From Streptomyces tsukubensis (GTDB lineage: Bacteria; Actinomycetota; Actinomycetes; Streptomycetales; Streptomycetaceae), in assembly GCF_003932715.1 (NCBI RefSeq), contig NZ_CP020700.1, positions 496,001 through 560,000 of the forward strand: a DNA stretch of 64,000 nucleotides. The letters are read 5' to 3'. The notes under the pieces are model-generated. The model ran no database searches and was not told the origin of the DNA. It was given only the letters and a program-made list of their open reading frames with translations. This document shows positions 7,099-17,700 of this stretch, in pieces. Positions within the stretch are counted from its first letter, which is position 1, and every line of letters begins with the position of its first letter. The position numbers and the translations under genes are program-made.

Positions 7099-10011
7099 AT
7101 GCCGGAACCGAGGACACTCCACCCGCCACAGCCACAGAACCTGAGATCAGCGGAGCTGAAACGGCTTCTCGAAGCGTTCGACCGCCGCCCGGCGCAACGC
7201 AGTACCGTCCTGGAGGTCCTCGGGGAGCCCGGCTCGGGCAAGTCCACGCTCCTGGGCGAGCTGGCGCGGCACGCGGACGGGCGCGGGCTGACCGTGCTCA
7301 GGGCCCGGTCCGCGCCCGCGGAGCGGGAGATGCCGTTCCACGCGCTGCTCCAGGCCTTCACCCAGCCGTCGCCGGTGCCGTTCACGCCCCTCGGCGGAGC
7401 GTCGTCGCTGCGGCCGCTCCGTCAGGCCACCGCACCGGAGCCCGTCACCTACGGCTTCCTGCCCGCGCTGCGCGTCATGACGCCGCAGGCCATGCGGGAA
7501 CTCTTCGCGGAGTTCGTCCACCAGGACACCGCGCTTCTCCTGGACGACTTCCACTGGGCGGACCCGTCCTCCGCCCAATTGGTGGAGGATCTGCTGCGTA
7601 CCCCGCTGAGCGCTCCCCTGACCGTCGTGATCGCACACCGCCCCCGGCAGACGCACCCCCGGTTACGCCAGGCCCTGCTCCATGCGGCCGCCGTCGGTTC
7701 CGGGCACCGCGAAGAACTGCCGCCGCTGTCCCGGGTCCAGTCCGCCCGGCTGCTCGGTCTCGCCCCGGCCGACGAGCGGCTGCCTCCGGTGCACCGCGCG
7801 GGCGAGGGCAATCCGACCCTGCTGCGGCTGGCGCTCGCCGACGCGATGAACCCCCGGATCCGGGGTCTCGTGGACGACGGCCCCGTACCGGACGACATCG
7901 CCGCCGCTCTCATCGGCGATATCGCCACCCTGGGCAGCACCCATGCGCTGGTGGCGGCGACCGCCGCCGTCATCGGAGAGCGCTTCGACCTGCCCGCGGT
8001 GGCCGCGGTGGCCGAGCTGACGTACGACGAGGTGTGCCGCGCGGGTTCGCAGCTGGCCGGCCGGGACATCTTCCGCGCCACGGACTCCGGCGGCGCACAG
8101 TTCGCCTTCAGGAACGCCGGACTGCGCCGCCTCGTCTACAACCGGGCCGATCCGTGCTGGCGGATGCGCGCGCACCGCCGCGCGATGAACGCCCTGTCCT
8201 GCGACGGCACCCCGGCGGCCGTCGTCGCCCGCCATATCGAACGCTCCCTGCCCGAAGGCTGCACCTCGGACCTGGAGACCCTGACCCGTGCGGCGCGCGA
8301 GGCGCTGCCCGCCGGTCCGGAGGCCGCCGCACACTGGCTCCGGCTGGCCCTGCGCATCATGCCCCGGCAGTTCCAGGGCACCGCCCTCCACCGGGATCTG
8401 CTGATCAGGGTCACGAGGCTGCTGGCGACCACGGGCGGCCTGGCCGACAACCGCGATCTCCTGGACGAGCTGCTGCTGAGGGCCGGTTCCCTCGCCGGGC
8501 CCGAACGCCTCTCGGTGGTGATCGGCTGCGCCTGGATGCATACGCTGCTGGGCGATTTCGACCGGGCCCGCGGTCTGCTGACGGCCGATCTGGCCCGGGC
8601 CCGTGAAACCGGCTCCGCCGAACGGGCCCCCCTGATCCTCCAGCTCGACCTGCTCGACCTCCACGAAGGACGGCCCGGTGCGCCGCACGCCGCCGAAACG
8701 GCGCTGGCGCTGGCCCGGGCCCACGGCGACCGGGTGACCGAAGCCGGGGCACTCGCCCGGACCGCGCTGCACCGGGCGATGGACCGGGACGCGGGCGGGG
8801 TCGCCGAGGCCACCGGACGGGCGACGGCGGCGCTCGGCGCCCTTGACGCCCTTGGCACCCTTGGCACCCCTCACAACGAGGAGCCGGCGCTACGGCCCGA
8901 GTATCCGGCCGTAGCGGGCTGGGCCCTCGCGCTGCTCGGCAACGCCCGGGCCGCGGAGGAACACTTCCGGCGCGGACTGCCCCTGGCCCGGACGTCCCCC
9001 TCCGGCCACTCCGAACCGTTCCTACTGACCGGACTGGCGTACGCCTACGGGCTCAGCGGCCGGCTGCACACGGCGCTGCAGACCGCAGCAGAGGCCCGTA
9101 CCGCGGTCCGACCCTGCGCACCGGGCCAGGTGCAGGCCGTGGCCACGGCCGTGGAGGCCTGGTGCCTGGCGGCTCTCCACGGCCGGGACGACCCCCGCGC
9201 CGAGGCCCTCGCGGCGGAGGCCGAGGCATCCCTGTCCTGGTACAGCAGCGGGCTCGGGAGCATCACCGCACTGCGCCTGGCCGACGCGGCGCGACTGCGG
9301 GGCGAGCCGGAGCACGCCATGGCCCTGCTGCTGACCACGGGCAACGGCCCCGAACTCCCCGAACTGCCCGCCTCCCTGCGGGCCGAGGCCTACGAGGTGC
9401 TGACCTGCTGCGCCGTCGCCACCGGCGACCGGTCCGCCCGGGAGTACGCCGACCGGGCGCGGACGGCGGCCCGGGCGTTCACCGGTCTGCGGCACGCCGC
9501 GGCCCACGGCGAGATGGCCCGCGCCCATGTGCTGCGCACCACCCCGTCGCTCGCCGTCACCCTGTATCTGTCGGCGGCGCGGCACTTCTCGGAGGCGGGG
9601 ATGGTCTGGTGGCAGGCGCGGGCGCTGCATCTGGCGGCCTACTGCGCCGGGGAAGCGGGCGACCACGGCAGGAGGACGTCCCTGCTGACGCTGGCCGACG
9701 CCCTGGCCCGGCGGTGCGGCGAATCCTGGCCGCCCCCCTTCCCGGCCCGCGCGGTCCGCCCCCCGGCCGTGACGGAGCCGGGTCCGCGGCCCTCCACCGG
9801 CGCAACGGCCCCGCCGCATCCCCTCACCGGCCTCAGCAGCAGGGAACGGGAGGTCGCCGTGCTGGCCGGTATGGGGCTGAAGACCAAGGAGGTCGCCCAG
9901 CGGCTGTCGTTGAGCCCCCGCACAGTGGACAGCCATCTCAACCGCATCTACCGCAAGCTCGACATCACCTCACGGGCCTCTCTGGTACGGATCCTGGCCA
10001 GGGCCGACTGA
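7099..10011 (+). CDS. LAL-type LuxR-family transcriptional activator
   Basis: This is a 970-residue pathway-type activator of the large ATP-binding LuxR (MalT-like) family. Walker A (GEPGSGKST) is at about residues 42-50, and Walker B with its sensor (LLLDDFHWAD) near residues 146-155. A long TPR-like helical region follows. The C-terminal LuxR helix-turn-helix (LSSREREVAVLAGMGLKTKE onward) occupies the last 60 residues. The ATG at 7099 is preceded by AAGGGGA at a distance of 11 nt; the longer open frame back to 6808 covers the neighbouring operator and is unlikely to be translated. Codon 189 (7663-7665) is TTA, the only TTA codon I noticed among the biosynthetic genes. In Streptomyces this makes translation depend on the bldA tRNA and so ties it to development. 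The gene probably activates the polyketide genes. Confidence 0.92.
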   Translation: MPEPRTLHPPQPQNLRSAELKRLLEAFDRRPAQRSTVLEVLGEPGSGKSTLLGELARHADGRGLTVLRARSAPAEREMPFHALLQAFTQPSPVPFTPLGGASSLRPLRQATAPEPVTYGFLPALRVMTPQAMRELFAEFVHQDTALLLDDFHWADPSSAQLVEDLLRTPLSAPLTVVIAHRPRQTHPRLRQALLHAAAVGSGHREELPPLSRVQSARLLGLAPADERLPPVHRAGEGNPTLLRLALADAMNPRIRGLVDDGPVPDDIAAALIGDIATLGSTHALVAATAAVIGERFDLPAVAAVAELTYDEVCRAGSQLAGRDIFRATDSGGAQFAFRNAGLRRLVYNRADPCWRMRAHRRAMNALSCDGTPAAVVARHIERSLPEGCTSDLETLTRAAREALPAGPEAAAHWLRLALRIMPRQFQGTALHRDLLIRVTRLLATTGGLADNRDLLDELLLRAGSLAGPERLSVVIGCAWMHTLLGDFDRARGLLTADLARARETGSAERAPLILQLDLLDLHEGRPGAPHAAETALALARAHGDRVTEAGALARTALHRAMDRDAGGVAEATGRATAALGALDALGTLGTPHNEEPALRPEYPAVAGWALALLGNARAAEEHFRRGLPLARTSPSGHSEPFLLTGLAYAYGLSGRLHTALQTAAEARTAVRPCAPGQVQAVATAVEAWCLAALHGRDDPRAEALAAEAEASLSWYSSGLGSITALRLADAARLRGEPEHAMALLLTTGNGPELPELPASLRAEAYEVLTCCAVATGDRSAREYADRARTAARAFTGLRHAAAHGEMARAHVLRTTPSLAVTLYLSAARHFSEAGMVWWQARALHLAAYCAGEAGDHGRRTSLLTLADALARRCGESWPPPFPARAVRPPAVTEPGPRPSTGATAPPHPLTGLSSREREVAVLAGMGLKTKEVAQRLSLSPRTVDSHLNRIYRKLDITSRASLVRILARAD

Positions 10012-10057
10012 AGGGCGCCCCGGGCCGGGACGGTTTCCGCCGAACCGTCCGGCCGCC

Positions 10058-10086
10058 TTCCCAAGCGGAGGCTCCCTCCGTATACT
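10058..10086 (+). promoter_or_regulatory. Promoter of the flavin reductase with TetR-type operator in the spacer
   Basis: TTCCCA, 17 nt, TATACT on the plus strand, 52 nt before the ATG. The spacer carries CGGAGG-CTC-CCTCCG, and the right arm extends to CCTCCGTAT as in the site upstream of the MFS gene. The -35 is weak (4 of 6 matches to TTGACA). This is the third instance of the same promoter-operator layout. Confidence 0.7.
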
Positions 10087-10138
10087 GAGTGCCGTCCGCA
10101 GCCGACGGCTGCACCACGACGTCTGCCGGAGGTCGCCG

Positions 10139-10648
10139 ATGACCGCATCCGATATGGCACCCTTCGGCGCGCACCGCAGCACCCTCCCTCACGAGAGCGG
10201 TCTCCGCGAGGTGTTCGCTGCTTTCGCGACCGGAGTCACGGTCGTCGCCGCGACCGATCCACGGACCGGCCGGCCTTTCGGATTCACGACCAGCTCGTTC
10301 ACCTCGGTGGCGCTCGACCCGCCGCTGATACTCCTCAGCGTCGACCACGCCCACCCCGTCTGGCCGCGGGTCCGCGACCGCCGGTACTGGTGCGTCAACG
10401 TCCTGGCGGAGCAGCACACCACCGCGGCGGGCCCGGACGGCGGTTTCCCGGCGCCGGGCTGGTCCCGCTCCCCGCACGGCGCGCCCGTGCTCGACGGTGC
10501 GCTGGCCTGGCTGGAGTGCTCCCTGGAGGCCGAGCACCGTACGGGCGACCGCCGCATCGTCGTGGCCCGGGTCGTCCATCTGGACACCCATGCGCCGGGC
10601 CGTCCGCTCGTCCGATTCCGGAACCGGCGGGGCACGTTCACGGATTGA
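10139..10648 (+). CDS. NAD(P)H:flavin oxidoreductase (HpaC-like flavin reductase domain)
   Basis: This 169-residue single-domain protein belongs to the short-chain flavin reductase family. Its signature is FAAFATGVTVVAA, followed by the flavin-binding FTTSSFTSVALDPPLILLSV and a C-terminal barrel ending RFRNRRGTF. Such enzymes reduce FMN or FAD with NAD(P)H and pass it by diffusion to a two-component monooxygenase. The LLM enzyme at 5398-6453 is the natural partner: both genes carry the same operator inside their promoter spacers although they are 3.7 kb apart. The ATG has GGAGG 6 nt upstream. It lies between the LAL activator and the convergent SARP gene and ends before a strong terminator. 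Confidence 0.9.
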   Translation: MTASDMAPFGAHRSTLPHESGLREVFAAFATGVTVVAATDPRTGRPFGFTTSSFTSVALDPPLILLSVDHAHPVWPRVRDRRYWCVNVLAEQHTTAAGPDGGFPAPGWSRSPHGAPVLDGALAWLECSLEAEHRTGDRRIVVARVVHLDTHAPGRPLVRFRNRRGTFTD

Positions 10649-10682
10649 TGCGGTCGGCGGCGGGCCGCCTGGGCCCGAACAA

Positions 10683-10720
10683 GAAATTCCGCCGGCGCCC
10701 GGGAGCACCGGCGGAATTTC
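10683..10720. terminator. Bidirectional stem-loop terminator
   Basis: A 13-bp perfect stem (GAAATTCCGCCGG / CCGGCGGAATTTC) encloses a 12-nt loop between the convergent flavin reductase and SARP genes. Confidence 0.8.
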
Positions 10721-10789
10721 CGCCGCATCATCCGAACCGCTACGGCCCCGGGGGATCACGGGCCGCGGCAGGATACCGAGGAAGGGGGT

Positions 10790-11563
10790 TCAGCCGACCG
10801 GGCTGAGCCGCATTCTCTCCGCATCGTCGTGCAGAATTGCGTGGTGCAGTTCCCTCAGGGAGGCACAGGGCTCAAGACCGATTTCGTTCTGGAGCAGGGT
10901 CCGGGCCTTCCGATAGGTCTGGAGTGCGTCGGCGCGCCGGTCGCAGCGGTAGAGGGCGAGCATCAGCTGGCGGTAGAACGCCTCGTGGAGCGGATATTCC
11001 CTCAGCAGGGCGTGGAGACCGGGCACCAGCTCATGGTGGTGGTCGAGCATGAGCCGGCATTCCGTCGTCGTCTCCAGCATCTCCAGCCGCGCCTCCGCCA
11101 GCCAGGTGGCGAATCCGCTGACGATCGGCCCGTCGCCCAGCCGGGCCGGTTCGTCACCTCGCGGAAACGCCTGGGCCTGCTCGAACGCCGCGATGGCGCC
11201 GTGGTAGTCGCCGGTCCGCATCAGCCGCCGACCCCGGTCGAGCAGCTCCCGGAACACGTCCACGTCCAACTCTCCGGGGTTCACCCGGATGAGGTATCCG
11301 GGGGAGCGCGTGACGATCGGATGTCCCGATGTCCCGTCGGGCGGAATCAGCTTGCGCAGTTGCGATACATAGACATGGAGCGCCGCCGTGGCGCGCCTGG
11401 GTGGCCTTTCGCCCCAGATTTCCAGGACGAGCCGGTCAATGGAGACCACCTGATTCGCCCTCAGCAGGAGAGCCGCCAGCAGAATCCCCACTTTCCTGGC
11501 CCTGGGTTCCAGATAACGTTCCCCGTCACGCATGCGTAGGTTCCCGAGCATCTCGAACTTCAC
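10790..11563 (-). CDS. SARP-family transcriptional activator (AfsR/DnrI/RedD type)
   Basis: This 257-residue Streptomyces antibiotic regulatory protein has an N-terminal OmpR-like winged helix (KFEMLGNLRMRDGER to HVYVSQLRKLIPP, about residues 1-95) and a bacterial transcriptional activation domain (about 100-245, YHGAIAAFEQAQ onwards, with DALQTYRKARTLL). SARPs bind direct heptamer repeats overlapping -35 elements and recruit RNA polymerase to biosynthetic operons. I chose the GTG at 11563, with AGGGGGA 3 nt upstream; the in-frame extension to 11665 is not SARP-like. It lies 161 nt downstream of the PKS gene on the same strand, so it may be partly co-transcribed with it. I found no convincing SARP heptamer repeats near the operon start. 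Confidence 0.92.
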   Translation of the reverse strand: MKFEMLGNLRMRDGERYLEPRARKVGILLAALLLRANQVVSIDRLVLEIWGERPPRRATAALHVYVSQLRKLIPPDGTSGHPIVTRSPGYLIRVNPGELDVDVFRELLDRGRRLMRTGDYHGAIAAFEQAQAFPRGDEPARLGDGPIVSGFATWLAEARLEMLETTTECRLMLDHHHELVPGLHALLREYPLHEAFYRQLMLALYRCDRRADALQTYRKARTLLQNEIGLEPCASLRELHHAILHDDAERMRLSPVG

Positions 11564-11681
11564 TTGTCCCCCTGTTTCGGTGATCCCGGGCCCCCGTTCG
11601 GCCCGCAATACCTCATACGGAATCTGTAACACCGAGCGTCGCAGAACGCCCGTACGATTCGGCATCCAGGAAATTACCTAA

Positions 11682-11696
11682 GCAGATGTGATCTGC
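11682..11696. promoter_or_regulatory. Inverted repeat between PKS stop and SARP start
   Basis: A perfect 6-3-6 palindrome GCAGAT-GTG-ATCTGC lies in the 161-nt gap between the PKS and SARP genes, within an AT-richer stretch. It may be an operator for the SARP promoter or a weak terminator of the PKS transcript. Confidence 0.35.
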
Positions 11697-11724
11697 GCCA
11701 CATCTACCTACTGGTGGGGGTTCG

Positions 11725-14700
11725 TCAACTCAGCTCCTGGTCGATGAAGTCGAAGATCTCGTCGTCGGACGCGGTCTCCAGCCTGCTGCCCAGTCCGGCC
11801 TCGGGCGAGGCGGACGACAGCTCTCCCAGCAGCCGTTCGAGATGGTCCCGCAGCCGGTCCCGGAGGCCGTCGTCGGCCGTTGCCTGCGGCAGTACGGCGT
11901 CGAGCGCCTCCAGCGCGGATGCGAGCCCGGGCCCGGCGCCGGGGGCTTCCCGGGTGGTGTGCGGGGTGGCCGAAGTGTTCGGGGTGTCCGGGGTATCCGG
12001 GGTGGACAGTTCGGCGAGCAGATGCCGGGAGAGCGCTTCGGAGGTCGGATGGTCGAAGACGAGGGTGGTGGACAGCTGCCGGCCGGTGAGGGCGTTCAGC
12101 CGGTTCCGCAGTTCCACGGCCGTCAGGGAGTCGAAGCCCAGGTCGAGGAGTCCCCGGTCCATGTCCAGTGCGCCCGGTTCCGTGAAGCCGAGGATCGCCG
12201 CCACTTCACCGCGTACCACCTCGCGGACGATCCGCAGGCGCCCGGTCTCGTCCTGGGCGGCGGCGAGCCTGCCGACGACGTCCGGGGTGCGCGGGCGGGC
12301 CGGGGCCCGGCGCGTCGGGGTGGACCGTACGAGCTCCCGGTAGAGCGGCGGCACCTCCTCCCCCGTCACGGCCCGGGTGCGCAGGGAGGGCAGGTCGAGA
12401 CGGACGGGTACGGCGAGGGGTCGGCCGGCGGCCAGCGCCTCGTCGAACAGTTCGACACCCCGGGCCGGGTCGAGGGCGGCGACACCGCTCCGTTCCAGCC
12501 GGGCCAGATCGGCCCGGTTGAGGCCCGCGGTGAGGGAGCTGTCCCCTTCCCACAGGCCCCACGCCAGCGAGGTGCCGGGCAGTCCGATGGCCCGCCGGTG
12601 GGCAGCGAGCGCGTCGAGGAAGGTGTTGGCCGACGCATAGGCGGCCTGCCCGGGGTTGCCGAGTATCCCGGCGAAGGAGGAGTAGAGCACGAACGCTTCC
12701 GGTGCGTGCTCCAGGGTGAGTTCATGGAGGTTCCAGGCGGCGTCCGCCTTCGGCCGCAGGACTGCGGCCGTCCGCTCGCCGGTCAGCGACCCCACCAGGC
12801 CGTCGTCGGTGATTCCCGCAGCGTGGACGACGATCCCCGGCGGACGGTCGGACGGGATCGACGCCAGCAGCCGGGCCAGGGCGTCCCGGTCCGCCGCGTC
12901 GCAGGCGGCGAAGGTGACCTCGGCACCCGCTTCGGCCAGTTCGGTCCGCAGTTCGCGGGCTCCGTCGGCGTCCGGGCCGCGGCGGCTGGTGAGCAGCACA
13001 TGGCGGATACCGTGGTGGGTGACCAGATGCCGTGCCAGCGCGCGGCCCAGCTGTCCGGTGCCGCCGGTGATCAGGGCGGTCCGGCCGGTGTCGAACTTCG
13101 GCCCCTCCGCGCTCCGGGGCGGCCGGAGGCGGGCGAGCCGGGGAACGAGCAACCGTCCTTCCCGCACGGCGAACCGGTCGTCGGCTCCGCTGTTCAGAAC
13201 CGCACCGAAGGTCCCGTTGGGCAGTGTCGGCTCCGGCCCGGGGGTGCCGGGGTGCGGAAGGTCCAGCAGGACGAAGCGGCCGGGGTGTTCGGACTGGGCG
13301 GACCGCAGCAGTCCCCCCACCGGTGAGGTGCCGAGCCCGGGTACGCCGTCATCGGGACCGGCCGCCACGGCGCCGTACGTCACCACGATCAGCCTGGTCG
13401 TGGGAGGCAGGTCGGCCGCCGACCACTGCTGTACGAGGGCGAGCGCGTCGCGCGCGGACCGGTGGGCCTCCTCCAGCGGTCCGGAGCCGGGTTCCGCGGC
13501 GCCGGTGAAAACGGCGATCGCTCCGTCGGGCGCGGGGGTGCCTTCGGCCGTGGCGGCAGCGAGGGCCGCCGGATCCCGGTACCGGGGCTGCCCGGGTACG
13601 GCGAGGGAGGCCGGGAGGTCCCCGTGGCCGAGTACGGCGAGGGCCGGAGCGGCCGGGTCCGGGGTGGGCGGGCCGGCGGGGACCCATGCGACTTCGTAGA
13701 GGGAGTCCCCGCCCGCGCCCGCCGCGGACATGAGTCCCGCCAGTTGCCCCGGGTCGAGGGGGCGCAGGCTCAGGACGTCCGCCGTCAGTACGGGCCGACC
13801 GTCCGGGTCGGTTGCGACCAGGCCGTATCCGTCCTGTCCTGCGGGGACGAACCGGACCTGCAGCCCGGCCGTGGCGTCGCCGTCGTACAGCCGCACTCCC
13901 GACCAGGAGAACGGCAGTTTCAGCCGGTCGTCCGAACCGTGTCCGAGGACATGGAGCGCGGCGTCCAGGAGTGCCGGGTGCACCAGGTAGCGGCCGGGGT
14001 CGCCCGTCGTAGCGGCGGGGGGCTCCACTTCGGCGAAGAGTGTGCCGTCGGAGCCGTGCCGGGCGGCGCTGAGGCCCTGGAACGCCGGACCATAGCCGTA
14101 GCCGAGGCCGTCGAGCCGTGCGTAGAGGGCGTCCGGGGACAGGGGTGCCGCGTCCGTCGGGGCCGAAGCGGCTGCGGCGGGGAGCGGCGGGGGTTCGGCC
14201 GCGGTCAGATATCCGTGGGCGTGGCGGATCCACGGCAGGCCACCGCGGCCTTCGGCCGCCTCGTCCGGGCGGGCGTAGACCACGATCTCGTGGAGCCCGT
14301 TCTCGTCGGCTTCGGCAACGGTGACCTGGAGTGTGGTGGGGGTGTGGTCGGGGAGGGCGAGGGGGGTTTCCAGGGTGAGTTCCCGCACCTCCGCCAGGCC
14401 GAGCTGTTCACCCGCGACCAGCGCAAGCTCCAGGAACGCCGTCCCCGGCAGCACCACCGTCCCCGCCACCGCATGATCCACCAGCCAGGGATGAGAATCA
14501 CGACCCACCCGCCCCGTGAACAACCACCCCGCACCACCAGCCATCTCCACCCGCGCACCCAGCAGCCCATGCCCCGCATCCACCAACCCCAGACCACCCG
14601 CATCCCCCACCCGCCGACCCGCATCCAGCCAGAACCGCTCCCGCTGAAACGCATACGTCGGCAAATCCACCACCCCACCACCGGCACTACCGGAACCACC

Positions 14701-17700
14701 GGAACCACCGTCAGTGCCAGTTTCGGTGTCAGCACTCGTTCCGGCGTTCAGCGCATCGAGCACCACCGGCCAGTCCACCCCACCACCCCGGACAAACACC
14801 CGCCCCACACCCTCCACCAACGACTCCACCTCACCACGACCCCGCCGCAACAACGCCACCCCATCCACCAACGACGACAACGACGCCCCCGGACCCACCT
14901 CCACCACCGTCGACACACCCAACCCCCGCAACGCCTCCACCCCCTCATGAAAACGCACCGTCTCCCGCACATGCCGCACCCAATACCCCGGATCCGACAA
15001 CAACCCCACCCCCGCCACCCCACCCGTCACATTCGACACCACCGGAACCACCGGCTCACCCAACACCAACCCCTCCACCACCCGACCAAACTCCCCCAAC
15101 ACCGGCTCCACCAACGGCGAATGAAACGCATGCGACACCCCCAACCAACGCCCCTCCACACCCAAACCCTCCACCACCCGACCCACATCCCCCACCGGAC
15201 CCGACAACACCACCCGATCCACACCATTCACCGCAGCCACCGACACCCGATCCCACCCCGCAACCGCCTCCAACGCCACACCCTCCGAAACCCCCACCGA
15301 CACCATCCCCCCACCACCAGGCAACCCACCCAACAACCCCGCCCGAGCCACCACCAAACGCCCCGCATCCTCCAACGACAACACCCCCGCCACAAAAGCC
15401 GCCACCACCTCACCCACCGAATGACCCACCACCACATCCGGCACCACACCCCACGACTCCAACAACCGAAACAACGCCACCTCAAAAGCAAACAACGCCG
15501 GCTGCGTAAACTCCGTCCGCCCCAACAACCCCTCATCCCCACCCCACATCACCTCACGCAACCCCAAACCCAACACACCCAACACCTCATCAAGCACCCC
15601 AGCAAACACCGGAAACACCTCATACAACTCCCGACCCATCCCCAACCGCTGACTCCCCTGACCAGAAAACACAAAGGCCAGGCCCCCCTTCGTCGGCTGT
15701 TCGACCACCGCATCACCGGATGCCACCGCATCCAGCCTGCCGATCAGCTCCTCACGGTCACGGCCGACCACCACGGCCCGGTGGTCGAAGGCGGTACGGG
15801 TCGTCACCAGCGACCGCGCCACCGCACCCGGACCCGCATCCACCGCACCCCCGGACACCAGGGCCGTCCGCAACCGGCCCGCCTGCGCCCGCAACGCCCC
15901 CTCACTCCGCCCCGACACCACCCACGGCACCACACCCGAACCACCCGCCGACACCGCATCAACACCCACACCCGCCGACACCGGCCGCAGTTCAGCAGGA
16001 GCCTGCTCCACGATCACATGCGCATTCGTCCCGCTGATCCCGAACGACGACACACCCGCCCGCCGCACCCGGCCCACCTCAGGCCACCCCACCGCCTCAA
16101 CCGCCAGCCGCACCCCACCCGACTCCCAGTCCACCAACGACGACGGCACCCCCACATGCAACGTCCGCGGCACCACACCACGCTCCATCGCCAACACCAT
16201 CTTCATCACCCCACCCACACCCGCAGCCGCCTGCGCATGCCCCACATTCGACTTCAACGACCCCAACCACAACGGCACACCCCCCACCCCACGATCAACC
16301 CCATACACACCCAACAACGCCCCCGCCTCAATCGGATCCCCCAACCCCGTCCCCGTCCCATGCCCCTCCACCACATCCACATCCCCACCCACCAAACCAC
16401 CCGACAACAACGCCGCCCGAATCACCCGCTCCTGAGACGGACCATTCGGCGCCGTCAACCCATTCGACGCACCATCCTGATTCACCGCAGAACCCCGCAC
16501 CACACCCAACACCCGATGACCCAACCGCACCGCATCCGACAACCGCTCCACCAACAACAACCCCACACCCTCACTCCACCCCGTCCCATCCGCCCCCTCC
16601 GCAAACGCCTTGCAACGACCATCAGGTGCCAAACCCCGTTGACGGCTGAACTCGATAAAGGTATTCGGAGTGGACATCACCGTCACCCCACCGGCGATCG
16701 CCATATCGCACTCGCCCTGCCGCAGCGCCTGCACCGCCAGATGCAACGCCACCAACGACGACGAGCACGCCGTATCCACCGTCACCGCCGGACCTTCGAG
16801 ACCCAGGGTGTAGGCCACCCGGCCCGAGGCCACACTTCCGGCGCTTCCGTTGAGCAGATAGCCCTCCAGGTCCTCCGGCATGGTGTGCAGTCGTGAGGCG
16901 TAGTCGTTGTACATGACGCCGGCGAAGACACCGGTCCGGCTGCCACGCATCGACCTCGGGTCGATCCCCGCCCGCTCGAACACCTCCCACGACGTCTCCA
17001 GCAACAACCGCTGCTGCGGATCCGTCGCCAACGCCTCCCGCGGACTCATCCCGAAAAACTCGGCATCAAAATCAGCCGCACCATAAAGAAAACCACCACG
17101 CCGCGCATACGACGTCCCCGCACGATCCGGATCATCATCAAACAACCGATCCAAATCCCACCCACGATCCCGCGGAAACTCCCCCACCACCTCACCCTCA
17201 GCCATCAACAAATCCCACAAATCCTCCGGCGAATCCACCCCACCCGGAAAACGGCACGCCATCCCCACAATCACCACCGGCTCATCCAACACCCCCACCG
17301 AAACCCGGTTATCACCGACCACCACAACCGCCGCCGACCCGTCACCTCCATCCATACTCTCCAGCAGGAAGCCCGCCAACGAGGCCGGGCTCGGATAGTC
17401 AAAAGCCACCGTCGACGGCAATTCCAGCCCCGTCACCACACCCAGCCGATTCCGCAACTCCACCGCCGTCAGCGAATCAAAACCGAGGTGCTGGAAGTCG
17501 CTCTCGGCGTTGATATCGGCCGCCCCGGAATAGCCGAGGACGGATGCGGTCTCCGTCCGGACGGTCTCCAGCAGGAGTCTGCGCCGGCCGTCCTCGTCGA
17601 GGTCAGCGAGTTGCCGCCGGAAGCCCGCAGCTCCGGGCCGGGACTCCTCCTTCGGGTGCGGGGTGCGGACCAGTTCGCGCAGGATCACGGGCAGCTCGGC

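Larger units (their letters stand above)
11980..17289 (-). other. PKS extension module 3 (KS-AT-DH-KR-ACP), malonyl, with docking tail
   Basis: KS from about residue 4577 (Cys4751). AT (about 5110-5420) has GHSVGE (Ser5200) and HAFHS, malonyl-specific. DH has His5515 and DAALH. The KR differs from those of modules 1 and 2 (GGTGQLGR near 5982, HAAGITDD) and uses ordinary Streptomyces codons. ACP serine is 6297. [11 protein letters not shown] linker from a 9-nt tandem repeat leads to the docking tail (bases 11725-11980). Completes the trienoyl chain. Confidence 0.9.

Noticed and set aside
11564..11665. Longer start of the SARP gene at 11665
   Set aside because: The extra residues do not resemble a SARP start, while GTG 11563 directly begins the winged-helix domain behind a G-rich ribosome-binding site.
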